NCBI GenBank assembly: GCA_021432605.1
Contig: MU271145.1
Location: 186,001-250,000 of the forward strand
Length of the DNA stretch: 64,000 nucleotides
Direction of reading: 5' to 3'
DNA from: Coniochaeta sp. PMI_546
Lineage: Eukaryota; Ascomycota; Sordariomycetes; Coniochaetales; Coniochaetaceae
Under the pieces are notes generated by a model. It saw only the letters and a list, made by a program, of their open reading frames with translations, was not told the DNA's origin and searched no databases. Position 1 is the first letter of the stretch. Every line of letters starts with the position of its first letter. The position numbers and the translations under genes are program-made. Shown here piece after piece: positions 31,577 to 42,556 of the stretch.

Positions 31577-34500
31577 ATGTCCTCCTCTCAACCCGACTCG
31601 TCTCCGCTTCCGTCGGATATCGAGGGCTTGCAGAGCCTCATCTCACAACTCAACGATGCACTAATCGTGCAACGCGCAATCCATGCCTCGCTGGCAGAGC
31701 TACCACTAGACTCGGATGTCCAGAGCCAACTGAATGACTCCAAGACTGAATTCAGGAAAATTCAGAAGCGACTCTCTGATGCTCGTAAAGCAGAATACGA
31801 AGGTAGCGCTTCCTGCTCACCTGGTTCGTACCGAGAGATGACCACGTTGCTAACGCCCCATTCTCCTAACCAAGCCCAGAAAGCTGCCAAACCGAAGTTG
31901 CCAATACAAACCATGCAGCAAAGGCAGAATGGCGTTAGCAGTCAGGATTTCGCTGGCGGTAAGGCTCGCTCCCCCCCACTCATGTTAGCCTCGCTGTCCC
32001 ACCTTGGCTAGGGCCCTGACATGGCAACATCGTGTGACGTCTACTTGACTGACAATCCTCGGCAGGTTCACGCTCTACCTCATCATCATCGAGCACGTCA
32101 GATATGTTTGATCGTCGTGCGACTGGCACCACAGGCGCCGTCTCTTCGCGTCCCGCCACACCGTCGAGAAAGCGGGCATACAGCCATGCCAACGTGACTC
32201 CGGCCAAGGCCGGCCAGAACAAGTCTCGCCGGGGCAATCCAAGCCAGCAGGCTGGCCCTGGAAGCTCCCCGTCAACTGTACTGAGTAGTGATCGCGACGA
32301 TGTGTCCGTCATCGACCTTACTGGGTAAGTCTGTCCGGTTTTCCCGCGTGCTGCTCCATCCGCGGCCTAATCCCCCTCCTGTCCCTCAGATCGTACTCTC
32401 TTTTCCCTGCGTAGCCCTGTTTACTGACGTCTGTGCACAGGGACGATGAGGAGTATTACAAGCGGTTGGAAGAACAGGAGCGACACTATCAGCGTAACAA
32501 GCAAGTTGTCGACAGAGATGCTGCTATAGCAAGGCAGCTTCATGACGAGGGATTCTCAGCTGTGCCTTCGTCTACTTCTAATGTACCCCGAAGCAGCCAG
32601 AATGGCCAGTCAACCCCAAACTACTTTGACCGCATGCTTCCCCACCGGTCCTCGCAGACATCGGCGTCACAATCTGCCCAGAACGGCCGTGGCACCCCTA
32701 TCGCTCAGCATGAAAACAATGTGATGGCCATCCCCGAGCGGCCATCTCCACGAACTGCTCGCCGTGACCACGGATTTGCCATGCCCGCGGCCTCGGATTC
32801 ACGCCACGACACGGCTCGGATGCCTGGAGCTTTTGTTGATTCGGACGACGAGGACGGCATGCCTTCGTCTTCTCATGGGCATGCGACGACACCGGGCTCG
32901 AGTCTTAGTCGAGCTCATGTTATCGCCGAGGCGGCGCGTCTGTCAGCACTGGCTGGCGATAGGCATGGTGCAGCTGCTGTGGCGGCTCGACAAGCGGCAC
33001 TCGCCAGGGAGAGGAACGGATTTTCTACGAGTAATTCCCAACCTCCCCCACTGAGCTGTCTTTCAGATATCTATACTGGCCGCGCTCGTTCCTGGCAGAC
33101 CCAGCTCGAGACTGATGGATTTGCCCCCTACTTGCCCCACGGCAATCCGTCCCAGCGCCCGGGATTTGTCAATGGAGGCTCTGCGGATCCGCTGCTCCAC
33201 GGTAATAGGCTTACTTCTGGATCGAGTGTGTACAAGAGTGAGTACCCGGGTCCCGGCGATGGACTGAACAACGTCATCAACCGGACGAATGGCTACGACT
33301 ACGAGAACATGACCGACGCCACCGGCAGACCCCTCGATACTCGATTGACAAATTACATTCACGATGTCATGGATGACCCGCGAAAAACTGCTGAGGAGAT
33401 CCAAAACCTGCTCTCCAATATTCGCCCGGACATGGACATCCCCGAGGAGGAACGCGGCGAGACTCCGGAGTCATTGAAGTACCCGCTCTACGCGCATCAA
33501 CAGCTTGCCCTCAAGTGGATGTCAGGCATGGAGGCTGGCACCAACAAAGGTGGTATTCTTGCGGATGACATGGGTCTTGGCAAAACGATCTCTACGTTGT
33601 CACTGATGGTGACTCGCAAGTCCACCACAGCCATCAAAACTAATCTCATCGTTGGCCCAGTGGCACTGATCAAACAGTGGGAGGCTGAAATACGCAAGAA
33701 GCTGAAGCCGGAACATCGCCTCAGCGTCATTCTGTTTCACCAGAAGAAGATACACTACTCCGACATGAAGACCTATGACGTGGTCCTGACCACGTATGGC
33801 AAACTTGCATCGGAGTACAAGAAATTCCTGAAACATATCGAAGCCCGCCGGAATTCCACGCGGTACGATGCGCACGATGACCTTGAACTGCAGCGACAAT
33901 GCCCGCTCATCCATCCTCGGAGCAAATTTTACCGCGTTATCCTCGATGAAGCACAGTGCATCAAGAATAGGCTTGGCCAAGCGTCTCTGGGATGCAACCA
34001 GCTGTCTGCCGAGTATCGCTGGTGCCTGACCGGGACACCAATGATGAATGGTGTCACTGAACTCTACCCACTCATACGTTTTCTGAAGATCCGTCCATAC
34101 AACGAGCTACCAAAGTTCACGCAACACTTTGGCGGCTTGACTGCGAAGAAATACACCAGTGAGAGGGCCAAGGAGCGGTCCATGCAGCAGCTTCGCATAG
34201 TTCTCAAAGCCATCATGCTTAGACGGATGAAGGACTCTACCCTTGATGGAAAGCCAATTCTGACCTTACCGCCCAAGACGGAGCTCATTCAAAATTGTGT
34301 CTTCTCGGAGGATGAGCAGAACTTCTACCAACAGCTTGAGTCAAAGTCCCAGGTCATCTTCAACAAGTACCTTCGCGCAGGCACTGTGGGGAAGAATTAC
34401 TCTCATGTCCTCGTCCTCCTCCTGCGCCTGCGTCAGGCATGCTGTCATCCACATCTGAACATGGACGTCGAATATGCCTCAGTCAACAACGAGGTAGCTC

Positions 34501-35846
34501 CTGAACTCATGGAGGACTTTGCAAAGCAATTGGACGCCGCTGTTGTGGCCCGATTGAAGGCTGCCGAAGGTTTCGACTGTCCAATCTGCTTCGATGCTGT
34601 CGCAGATCCTACCATCTTCATCCCTTGCGGACATGACACCTGTGCAGAATGCTTCACATCCCTGACCGAAAACTCGATCCAGGCTAATATTCGGTCGGGC
34701 CAAGAGGGAGGAGAGGCCGCAGCCAAATGCCCTGAGTGTAGAGCGCCTGTGCAGCCTAAGAAGGTCATCACTTATACCGTGTTCAAGAAGGTCCACATGC
34801 CAGAGACAATCACCGATGTCCCGGCTGAGGACAAGGCTGCTGTCGAAGAAGATGACGATGCCACTGAGAGTGGCAGCGATGATGAAACTGCCTCCGAGGC
34901 CAGCGACGATGACGCGGACGAGAATGGCGACCTGCGAGACTTCATCGTTGCGGATGATGAGGACACAGAGTACGAGGAAGATTCACCGGCCGCCGAAGAC
35001 GAGGACGAGGACGACGACGAGTTTCCAGAGGTATTCAGCGGTGCCGCGAAGAACTCAAGCAAGCCGTCAGCGATGACCAAGAAAGCTAGCAAGGCCAAGA
35101 GGAGCAAGCGGAGTAAGAAGGATAAGAAGGGAAAAGCGAAGGCCGACGACGTGAAGCCCCACATGCTCAAGACCCTCCGATTGGAGGCTAGCAAGAACCA
35201 GGAAGCCCGTCGCAAGTATATGCGCTACCTGAAGAAGAACTGGCAGCCGTCGGCCAAGACGACTAAGGTCTGTGAGCTCTTGAAGGAGATCGAACCTAGC
35301 GGCGAGAAGACCATTATCTTCTCTCAGTGGACCGCTCTGCTTGACCTGCTTGAGATCCCTATAAAGTACGAGCTAGGCATCAAGTACTGTCGGTACGACG
35401 GCGGCATGTCTCGTCCTCAGCGCGACGAGTCAATCAGGCAATTCGTCGAAAACCCGCGGGTGAAGGTCTTGCTCGTCTCTCTGCGTGCTGGCAACGCCGG
35501 ACTCAACCTCACCGTCGCCTCGCACGTCATCATCTGCGACCCGTTCTGGAACCCGTTCATCGAGATGCAGGCCGTCGACCGGGCTCACCGTATCGGCCAG
35601 CAGCTTCCCGTCCAGGTTCATCGCGTCCTGGTCAAGGGAAGCGCCGCCGAGGGCGGCGGAGGTGACGATGGCGGGGCTGCGAATGCCCTTGCCGAGACGG
35701 TGGAGGACCGCATCGTCCAGCTCCAGGACCAGAAGCGCGGGCTCATCAATGCCGCTCTGGACGAGGGCGAGAGCCGAAGTCTGGGTCGACTTAGTGAGCA
35801 GGAACTGCGTTATCTGTTTGGTGTGTCGTCTCGTCCGTCTCGATAG
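31577..35846 (+). CDS. SNF2-family ATPase with embedded RING finger (Uls1/Ris1-like), 1348 aa
   Basis: Exons 31577-31958, 32066-32324, 32441-35846; introns of 107 and 116 bp join in frame. The polar N-terminus contains DDVSVIDLTG (about residue 207), a good SUMO-interacting motif. The SNF2 ATPase N-lobe starts at about 558 (YPLYAHQQLALKWM), with Walker A DDMGLGKT (~587) and the DExx box as LDEAQC (~713). A C3HC4 RING is inserted at ~926 (CPICF, IPCGHDTCAECF, CPECRAP), followed by a long acidic stretch (DEDEDDDEF) and a Lys-rich patch. The C-terminal helicase lobe starts at ~1169 (KTIIFSQWTALLDLLE, SLRAGNAGLNL, AVDRAHRIGQ). This order is that of yeast Uls1, a SUMO-targeted translocase/ubiquitin ligase of chromatin; Rad5 would need a HIRAN domain, which I do not see, and Rad16 lacks the SIM-rich N-terminus. 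A possible 36-nt intron near 33030 was judged too short. Confidence 0.93.
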
Positions 35847-37634
35847 GCGGTGGGGCAATAAACTTTTACGTCCTGCAACGCCATTCTGTTTTAATGTTTT
35901 CTCATTTGCTTCCTTTGTATGTTCATCAGACGACGTCATCCTGTGTTTTCAAGACGGGTCATTATTTTGTTTTATCCCCCATTGTAATATTGCTCAGCAT
36001 CATGTGGACCTGTATGTGATGTTGGTGTACGGTATGAAGAAGAAGTGTGCGAGGTAAATCACTTGCTGTTATCGTCATTGAGACGGGAGTCTCTCGCGAA
36101 GATTATCATGTACAGGGGGAGTAATGCATGCTGAGGGGAATTCACCGGTTAGAGCATATGCGAACATGGCTAGCATGATATGAGGATACGGTGTTTTGGG
36201 GGGGTGAATGATCTTCTTTGCTTCGAAATAGACCTCAGACAGGCGTGAGGAGACTGGCATCGATGTGCGTTTGTTTTGTGGGAGAGAATAGATTGCTGAG
36301 CAGTGAGCTTTACTATATCGCTCTTTGCCACCACTCGCCCATTGTCACTGTCTCCTGCTATAATGTCAAGGTCCCTTATGTTCGAGGGTACACTTGCCGT
36401 CGTATAGTGTATTCGTAAATCAGTGGCGACCATCCGTATCAAGGTCTTGCTGTCTCACGGCCAAATCCAGCCGTATATACATCAAGGAGGAGCACCAAGG
36501 CAACGGCAGGTATTGCACATCTCTTATATGCCGCCGGTGACAGGAGTATTCTTAGCCACTATGTACCGTGTCGGTCAATAGTCACCTCGAAATAATAGAC
36601 AGTGACTGTAGGCAGGACGAAACAAATCACGTTCCTTAGGAAGGCAAAAGGCAAACCTATAGGGAAAGACTTGTAAAATCACCCCCACCAACTTCGCTCT
36701 CGGTGCCCTATACTTAGTGTCTTGGCGTTTCAACCGTCGTGACAGACGGAAGGATGGAGAGCAGAATAAGGCCAAACGCTTCGTCCTTGGGTGGTTTATA
36801 TATTATAGAGATACCAGTAGGCAAGCCGAATATACAAGGGCCGCTAAGTGGCTAAGACCCAAGGCTACCATTTCTTCCATCTGAAAGGACTAAACTGGGA
36901 CCTCGTATACCCTAAAGACAAGACCATTACTTACCCTAGCTGATCTATGGGAGAGCAGACGGAATCCCGAGCTTCGCCGTATCTACGGTCGTGGTGACAG
37001 AACAGAATGCGACATAAGCTGATATGGGACTTTTACTCTGGGTACGTGGATGTAAGAAGACAGCCGGAGACTGTGAAGAAACTGGGATAAGATCACTCAG
37101 AACCACAGTAGCGCGTCCGTATACAGTGCATATGAGATGCCAGAGCAGGTACTTTATGCGTGTGATTAGTTTTTACTAGGAGTTGGCAATTTCCCAGACC
37201 CATCGAATGTGTGCTTCCCGGTCATCAGATCGGAGTCTGGTCTACCTTACACATAGCCTTGAAAAGAGTGACTCTAACAGACCTGGAACGAAAGCTTGCT
37301 GTGTGGTGAGCCTTGGACTTGATTGAGCTGTGAAGGTGCGGGGTAGGTTCCACGCCCTCCAAGTAACGATGTGAGGTATCTTCAGTTATCAACTAAAATA
37401 GATGCTGTTGTGGGGACGAAACACGGTGGAGAAGATGATTTAGCTAAGGCGGTGATGTCCGGCCAGGCCGCCATGCAAAAGAAAACCTGCTTCCTACCGG
37501 GACAGCCATCTTTATCGACCCGACATCGATTCACGCTGATAACTTCCTTTGTGTGAGACCAGGGAATGCTAGATATGCCTCAAAGATCAAATAAGCGGCG
37601 TAGGCGAACCATATCGAACTTCAATCCTTCTAGT
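35847..37634. other. 1.8-kb gene-poor spacer
   Basis: AT-richer; only short frames. It separates the 3' ends of the SNF2 gene and the 37635-38936 gene. Nothing recognised. Confidence 0.5.
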
Positions 37635-38936
37635 TCAATAACGCCATGCTCCGTCTTGGTGGTGGACTATGGTTGGTGTCGGCTGACCTTGTGGAGGGGT
37701 GCTTTTACCTTCCGCATCAGCCGTTGTGGCCGTGGACCGCCGATCGATTATAGCTTCGATGGCTTTGGAGCAAACCAAGCTTAAGAACCCCCCCATTATC
37801 AGAGCGTCAACCATGGCGCGCTTGCCGAACCATGCGCCGGTCAATATCGAACCTATAACAGCTAGCAAGCCGCAGTCAACCCAGTGCGGTGGTCTTCGCA
37901 CAAGGTGGTAAAGCCCCATGGCAGAGTAGGCCCAGATCGCAGCGAGATACTGCGGAAAGCTTGGGCATCTGAGGCTCTGGGACAGATGGCCATTCCAAGG
38001 AAGCTCCATGAGCCGCCGGGGATCTGTTTCTGGCTGCGAACACATTCCTATATACTAATCAGCTCGGGAACTGCGACACGGCGTACCGGAGTCACCTACC
38101 TGGGGATGATGATGAATGGAAGTTGATGATTGCAACAGAAGCAAGCCCTCCTAGGAGGATGCTGCACCAGTCCATGGTTCTCAAGACCCGAGACGTGCTT
38201 GCATGCTTGCACACAGGCTCTGAGACTTGAGAAGGTTCCCTTGCCACCTCCTGGGATCGTATCGCTTCCGCAGCTCTGCTCAACCCGATGCGCATGTCTA
38301 CTTTCTCTTCGTCGTGGCCGAATTCGATGGATGCTGACGACCGGTGTGAAAAGGCGTGGCCATTTCGCCAAGCAGAGCGTCTTTGGTCCCTCTCTGGCAG
38401 TACCGTATTGTTGTCGCGCAAAACCCCGTCAACACACCGGCTCGATATCTCACCCGGCGGCTGAGACTTGTGCAGAGGAAAGAAGCCCGGACAACTTCGG
38501 AGCATTGCGCTTATCTCCGTCAAGCCGCGTTCTTTTCCCATGCCACCACTTTCTGTGGGCGCCGAGCGCATCTCTGGCGAAAAGGCATTCCCGTGGTGCT
38601 CTGAACCATCCTCGCCTTCACACGTGTCCTCCTGATTGATGTTGTCGCCAACGCCAATGTAGGTGGGAGAGCTGTCTGCTGAAGAACCCAAGTCTAGAGA
38701 CATCCGGAGGCTAGCAAACTGATCGCGGATCTTCTGTCGCTTGGAGGTCGAGCATTCGTGGCAGAGCGATGGGGCCGTTTTGAATTGGGGCTTCCTTTCG
38801 ATTTTGGGAGCGTTGGTGATTAAAATGCAGCTCCAATCGTCGTCAGCAGGAGCTCTGTGAGAAGACAGGTAGGTCAGTTACGTTCCAGGGGAAAAAAGCA
38901 GGCACCGATCTCTCCGTACCTGGTCTCCGTGATCAT
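37635..38936 (-). CDS. unknown protein with hydrophobic C-terminus, 394 aa
   Basis: Three exons: a 17-nt first exon 38936-38920 (MITET + R), then 38854-38100 and 38047-37635; introns 65 bp (GTACGG...TCACAG) and 52 bp (GTAGGT...TATAG), all in frame. The N-terminus reads DDDWSCILITNAPKIERKP, then LCHECSTSKRQKIRDQF, a possible zinc-binding or basic patch. A long acidic/polar middle follows, then about four membrane segments: SILLGGLASVAIINF, QYLAAIWAYSAMGLYHLV, CGLLAVIGSILTGAWFG and LIMGGFLSLVCSKAIEAII. I do not recognise the family. It is transcribed away from the Est1-type gene, sharing a 492-bp promoter. The small first exon rests on good donor/acceptor sites but not on homology. Confidence 0.65.
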
Positions 38937-39428
38937 TTTACGATGCGAGGAAGAAGTCGTGATGCTCATTCGATGCTGCAAAGTCATTACCTGGCATTAC
39001 CCGTTGTCGGGTGTGAAGCTTGGAGGACGAAGCTTCAAAAGGCTCACGGTCAAGGACGTGAGGCGGGGCAGTGCCAGCCACTGCGCAGAGACCTCATGAA
39101 GTGTTGGCGTCGGCCAACAATTGCACCGAGAGCCTCGTCGATTTGACTGGCTCGAATGCAAGGAGGAGGGCAACGCAAGCTTTCCCAGCATCCCACGGTT
39201 TCTTCCAAGCCTATAGTGGCGCTGCGGAATCCCAACCTTACATCTTCAGCCCATAAACACGACGCTATCAGTTTGACCTTCGACCTCCGATTGAGACAGG
39301 CGATCGTGCTTGAGACTCCCATCGAGCCCATTGGAATCCGTTTCCTCTGTTCGAGCACCGAAAAGGACCTCCACCGCCAGCCCGGTTCGAGTCTTTTCCC
39401 TTGCGTTTTGCGGCGTCCTGTGGCGTGC
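38937..39428. promoter_or_regulatory. bidirectional promoter between 37635-38936 and the Est1-type gene
   Basis: The 492 bp between two divergent start codons contain no other gene, so both promoters must lie here or overlap the 5' ends. I identify no specific factor site. Confidence 0.5.
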
Positions 39429-42030
39429 ATGTCGAACAAGATGGCCACCACCATCCAGGAGCGATTCCAGGCATATCTTCGACAGGCACATGTTCGACAG
39501 AACACGCAAAAGGGTGACAATTCCGGTAGGAGCGCGCACCCCGATATGTCACTCATGCAACAGCGTACTGACATCATCGCGAAACTCAGCAGACACGGGA
39601 AAGGTCAAAGACGTCGCCCGTGTGGTCCGACACCAATCTCGTGCAGTTCCCGAGAATGCCCTGATCATTAAGCCACGAGGTAACGGAACGAATTGTCCAC
39701 CCAAAGGATCCAAGGCGAGACCTCGCAACGACTCCGAGCTTGCTATGGAAAACCCATTCGACTTTGCTAGAAGCCCGCCGAAGGAAGGTCAGCTACCCGA
39801 TCCTGATGTGGATGAGACCACAACGCCAGGAGCACGCTCTTCTTCGACAGGTTCTCAGTCACTACTATCAACTCCCTCCGTTACGGAAACTCGGTCTCTG
39901 GAACCTCCCGTGACTAAGGCAACACTGAGCGAGTTGGACGTCAACAAGATCATACATAACCCTAAACTCCGCCACGACATCAACTTCGATCCGGACCTGC
40001 ACTTTCGACCGAACCTGGACGGTGAAAAAGGTCGTACAAGGCAGGAAAATGCTGATCGGGTCCGGAGGGCATTGCCTGACCAAATCTCGAGTGCACGCGA
40101 CAAGGCCGACTTCGCAACAAACAGCCGCCGGAGGCAGTCTGTGAAAGTCACCCGTGGATGCATATCCGAGGTCCACGACGATATCACACCAGAGCTGATC
40201 CAGCAACCCGAGACTCGACCCATCAGCCAAGAGCAGCTGGTAGCAGAAGTGAAGGGAATATACGCTGGTCTGATCATGGTCGAGGCCAAGTGCATCGAGG
40301 TCGACAACGCGCAGAATATGCAAGGCTGCGGCGCGGGGAAGCTCAACAATGATCAGTGGCAGGCACTTATTGCGCTGCACCGGACCTTGCTTCATGAGCA
40401 CCACGACTTCTTTCTTGCTTCACAACACCCAAACGCTCCTCCAGCGCTACAGCGTCTTGCCAGGAAATACGCAATGCCCGCGCGCATGTGGCGGCATGGC
40501 ATTCACTCCTTTCTCGAGCTGCTCCGAAACAGACTTCCTGCGAGCCTAGAACATATGCTAACATTTATCTACCTCGCTTATTCCATGATGGCGGTGCTAT
40601 ACGAGACAGTGCCGGCCTTTGGGGAGACCTGGATCGAGTGTCTTGGCGACCTTGGGCGATACAGAATGGCGATAGAAGACGATGACTTGCGCTCCCGTCA
40701 AGTTTGGACGGCTGTTTCGAGTGCTTGGTATTCCAAGGCCAGAGATAAGCCGCCCGCAACCGGTCGTCTTTACCACCATCTGGCAGCTCTCACCCGACCA
40801 GATGGCCTGCAGCAATTGGGCTATTATTTGAAGAGCCTCTGTGTCCCCACTCCTTTCTCGAGCGCTAGGGAGTCTATTATGACGCTCTTCGATCCCACTT
40901 TCCAACCTTGCGAGACGCCGAGGCTTACCACGACCGAACTAGCGTTCGTCAAGGCCCATGGGATCCTGTTCTCTGCGAAGTCCCCAGGGACGCTGGAGGC
41001 GTTCGAGGACGACTTATTGGAAAACATCGAGAACGACATCGGTCGCTCCGCTCGGGCTTGGCTTGACTCGGGTCATTATCGGAGTATTTCGGACTGCTGT
41101 GCCATGCTGGACTACGGAGGCCACAGTCCTGCTCGGAAAGGCCTATATGCCTTACCTGACGGACGACCTACTCCTTTGAGTGTTGATGACCACGCCCAAG
41201 TACTCATTCCATTCGCTCTCCCCGCTCATCCGCAGGATCCAGCCAGCCTCGAAGCCCACGAATCGACATTGGCGATTAGGCCGCTTCGGAGCACGGGTTG
41301 GATCGCCAAGATAAGAAAAGCTATTGGGCGAGACGCCCTAGCAAAGTTGCTTGGCGTATACCTCCCACTCGCCTTCGCGTCTCTGGTTTTTGCAGATCCA
41401 GCATTCGCCGGGAATCGGTACCGGACACCCAAGCTCCTGCTCCTCGGTGGGTCCGCCATCAGTTCCCTCGGCACGGGAATGACCTCGCTCCAGCTCGAGA
41501 TCGCCGACGACCCCCACGGGACAAAACTAGCCAAGATGAGCCTGCGCATCGCATGTTCCGCGTCCCTCGGGATCCTAGCGGTGGCCTACCCGCTCTGGTT
41601 CCTGTCCTACGGGCAGAAGACGCAGCGGTTCCTATCCGGGCTCTGCGGCGTCGGTCTCTTCCTCTGGATCTTTGTGCGCCGCGATCCCTCGACCGCCACG
41701 ATCGAGACGGGGGACGCCTTTACGTGGCTCGATGACCTCAACCTGTTCGGCTTGATTGCTGTCGTGGCCGGCATCCTGAACGCTGAATCCATGCTCATGG
41801 CGTCTGCTTTTGCGCAGCAAGAGACGGACGGCATTGGCCCCGACGGCGAGGATGGTTTTACCGACAGTGCTCGTCGGCGTCGCGCCGACCTGGAGAGCCA
41901 GGAGGGTGACCGCGACGAGCGCCGTCGTGATCATGCCGACCAGGAGCGTCATGGCGGCGTTCAGGACGACAGTGGTGCTTCTAGACTCGCTGTATTCTCT
42001 AGCGTTGTGCAGACCATGGCGGGCGCCTAG
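39429..42030 (+). CDS. Est1-type DNA/RNA-binding domain protein with C-terminal membrane segments, 845 aa
   Basis: Exons 39429-39525 and 39590-42030; a 64-bp intron (GTAGGA, branch CTGAC, CTCAG) joins QNTQKGDNS to ADTGKVKDVARVV in frame. In-frame start alternatives are 39429 and 39441. Residues ~240-300 resemble the 14-3-3-like/TPR part of Est1/Ebs1/SMG5-7 proteins (ALIALHRTLLHEHHDFFLAS). ARKYAMPARMWRHGIHSFLE (~322) and AYSMMAVLYETVPAFGETW, LGDLGRYRMAIED and GRLYHHLAALTRPDGLQQLG are the characteristic Est1 DNA/RNA-binding domain. After about residue 610 there are several hydrophobic stretches (LGVYLPLAFASLVFA, LRIACSASLGILAVAYPLWF, LCGVGLFLWIFV, LFGLIAVVAGIL), so the C-terminus looks membrane-embedded, unusual for a telomere or nonsense-mediated-decay factor. 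The last 50 residues are charged and low complexity. Confidence 0.82.
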
Positions 42031-42556
42031 AAGGCAGCTCGCCACTTTGCCCATGACCTGGACAGCGGTCCTCGAGGCTTCTGATTTTTTATTTATTTTC
42101 ATGTCTGTCTCACGCATTTGCTTCGCAGCATATGCCAAGACAGAAACTTGAGACGTGTGTACCTACTTAGAATATTTCATGATATCATATGATTTATTTT
42201 TGTTTTATTTACTTATTTTCCGCTGACGCGCTAACTAACCATGTCGGACCTACCTTGATAAGTGTTAGCAATACCCTGTATCCTCTCACCAGCCACGATG
42301 GGATGTCAGTCTCGCCAACGAGAAACATGCCGCGACGCCGTCTTGGTATTTGCTTGGCAAAGGTTCCGCCCAAGGTTCCGCCCCACCACGCTTATCAGAT
42401 CCGCGGTTATCAGATGATCTGATAAAAAACCAACAATGACCCCTCCTTCCGTCATATCGCGCATCGATTCCACAACTCCCTTCACCTCCACGACTCTGTC
42501 TCTCACGACTTTATCTCAACAATCGTCCCAGAACGTTCCATGGGGTGCGGCACGCC
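42031..42556. other. spacer upstream of the ferric-reductase-like gene
   Basis: Promoter region; the interval contains a short direct repeat AAGGTTCCGCCC near 42359-42383. No gene. Confidence 0.4.

Noticed and set aside
33030-33066. Possible 36-nt intron in the Uls1-like gene (GTAATT...TTTCAG)
   Set aside because: Shorter than plausible fungal introns; frame is open without removing it.
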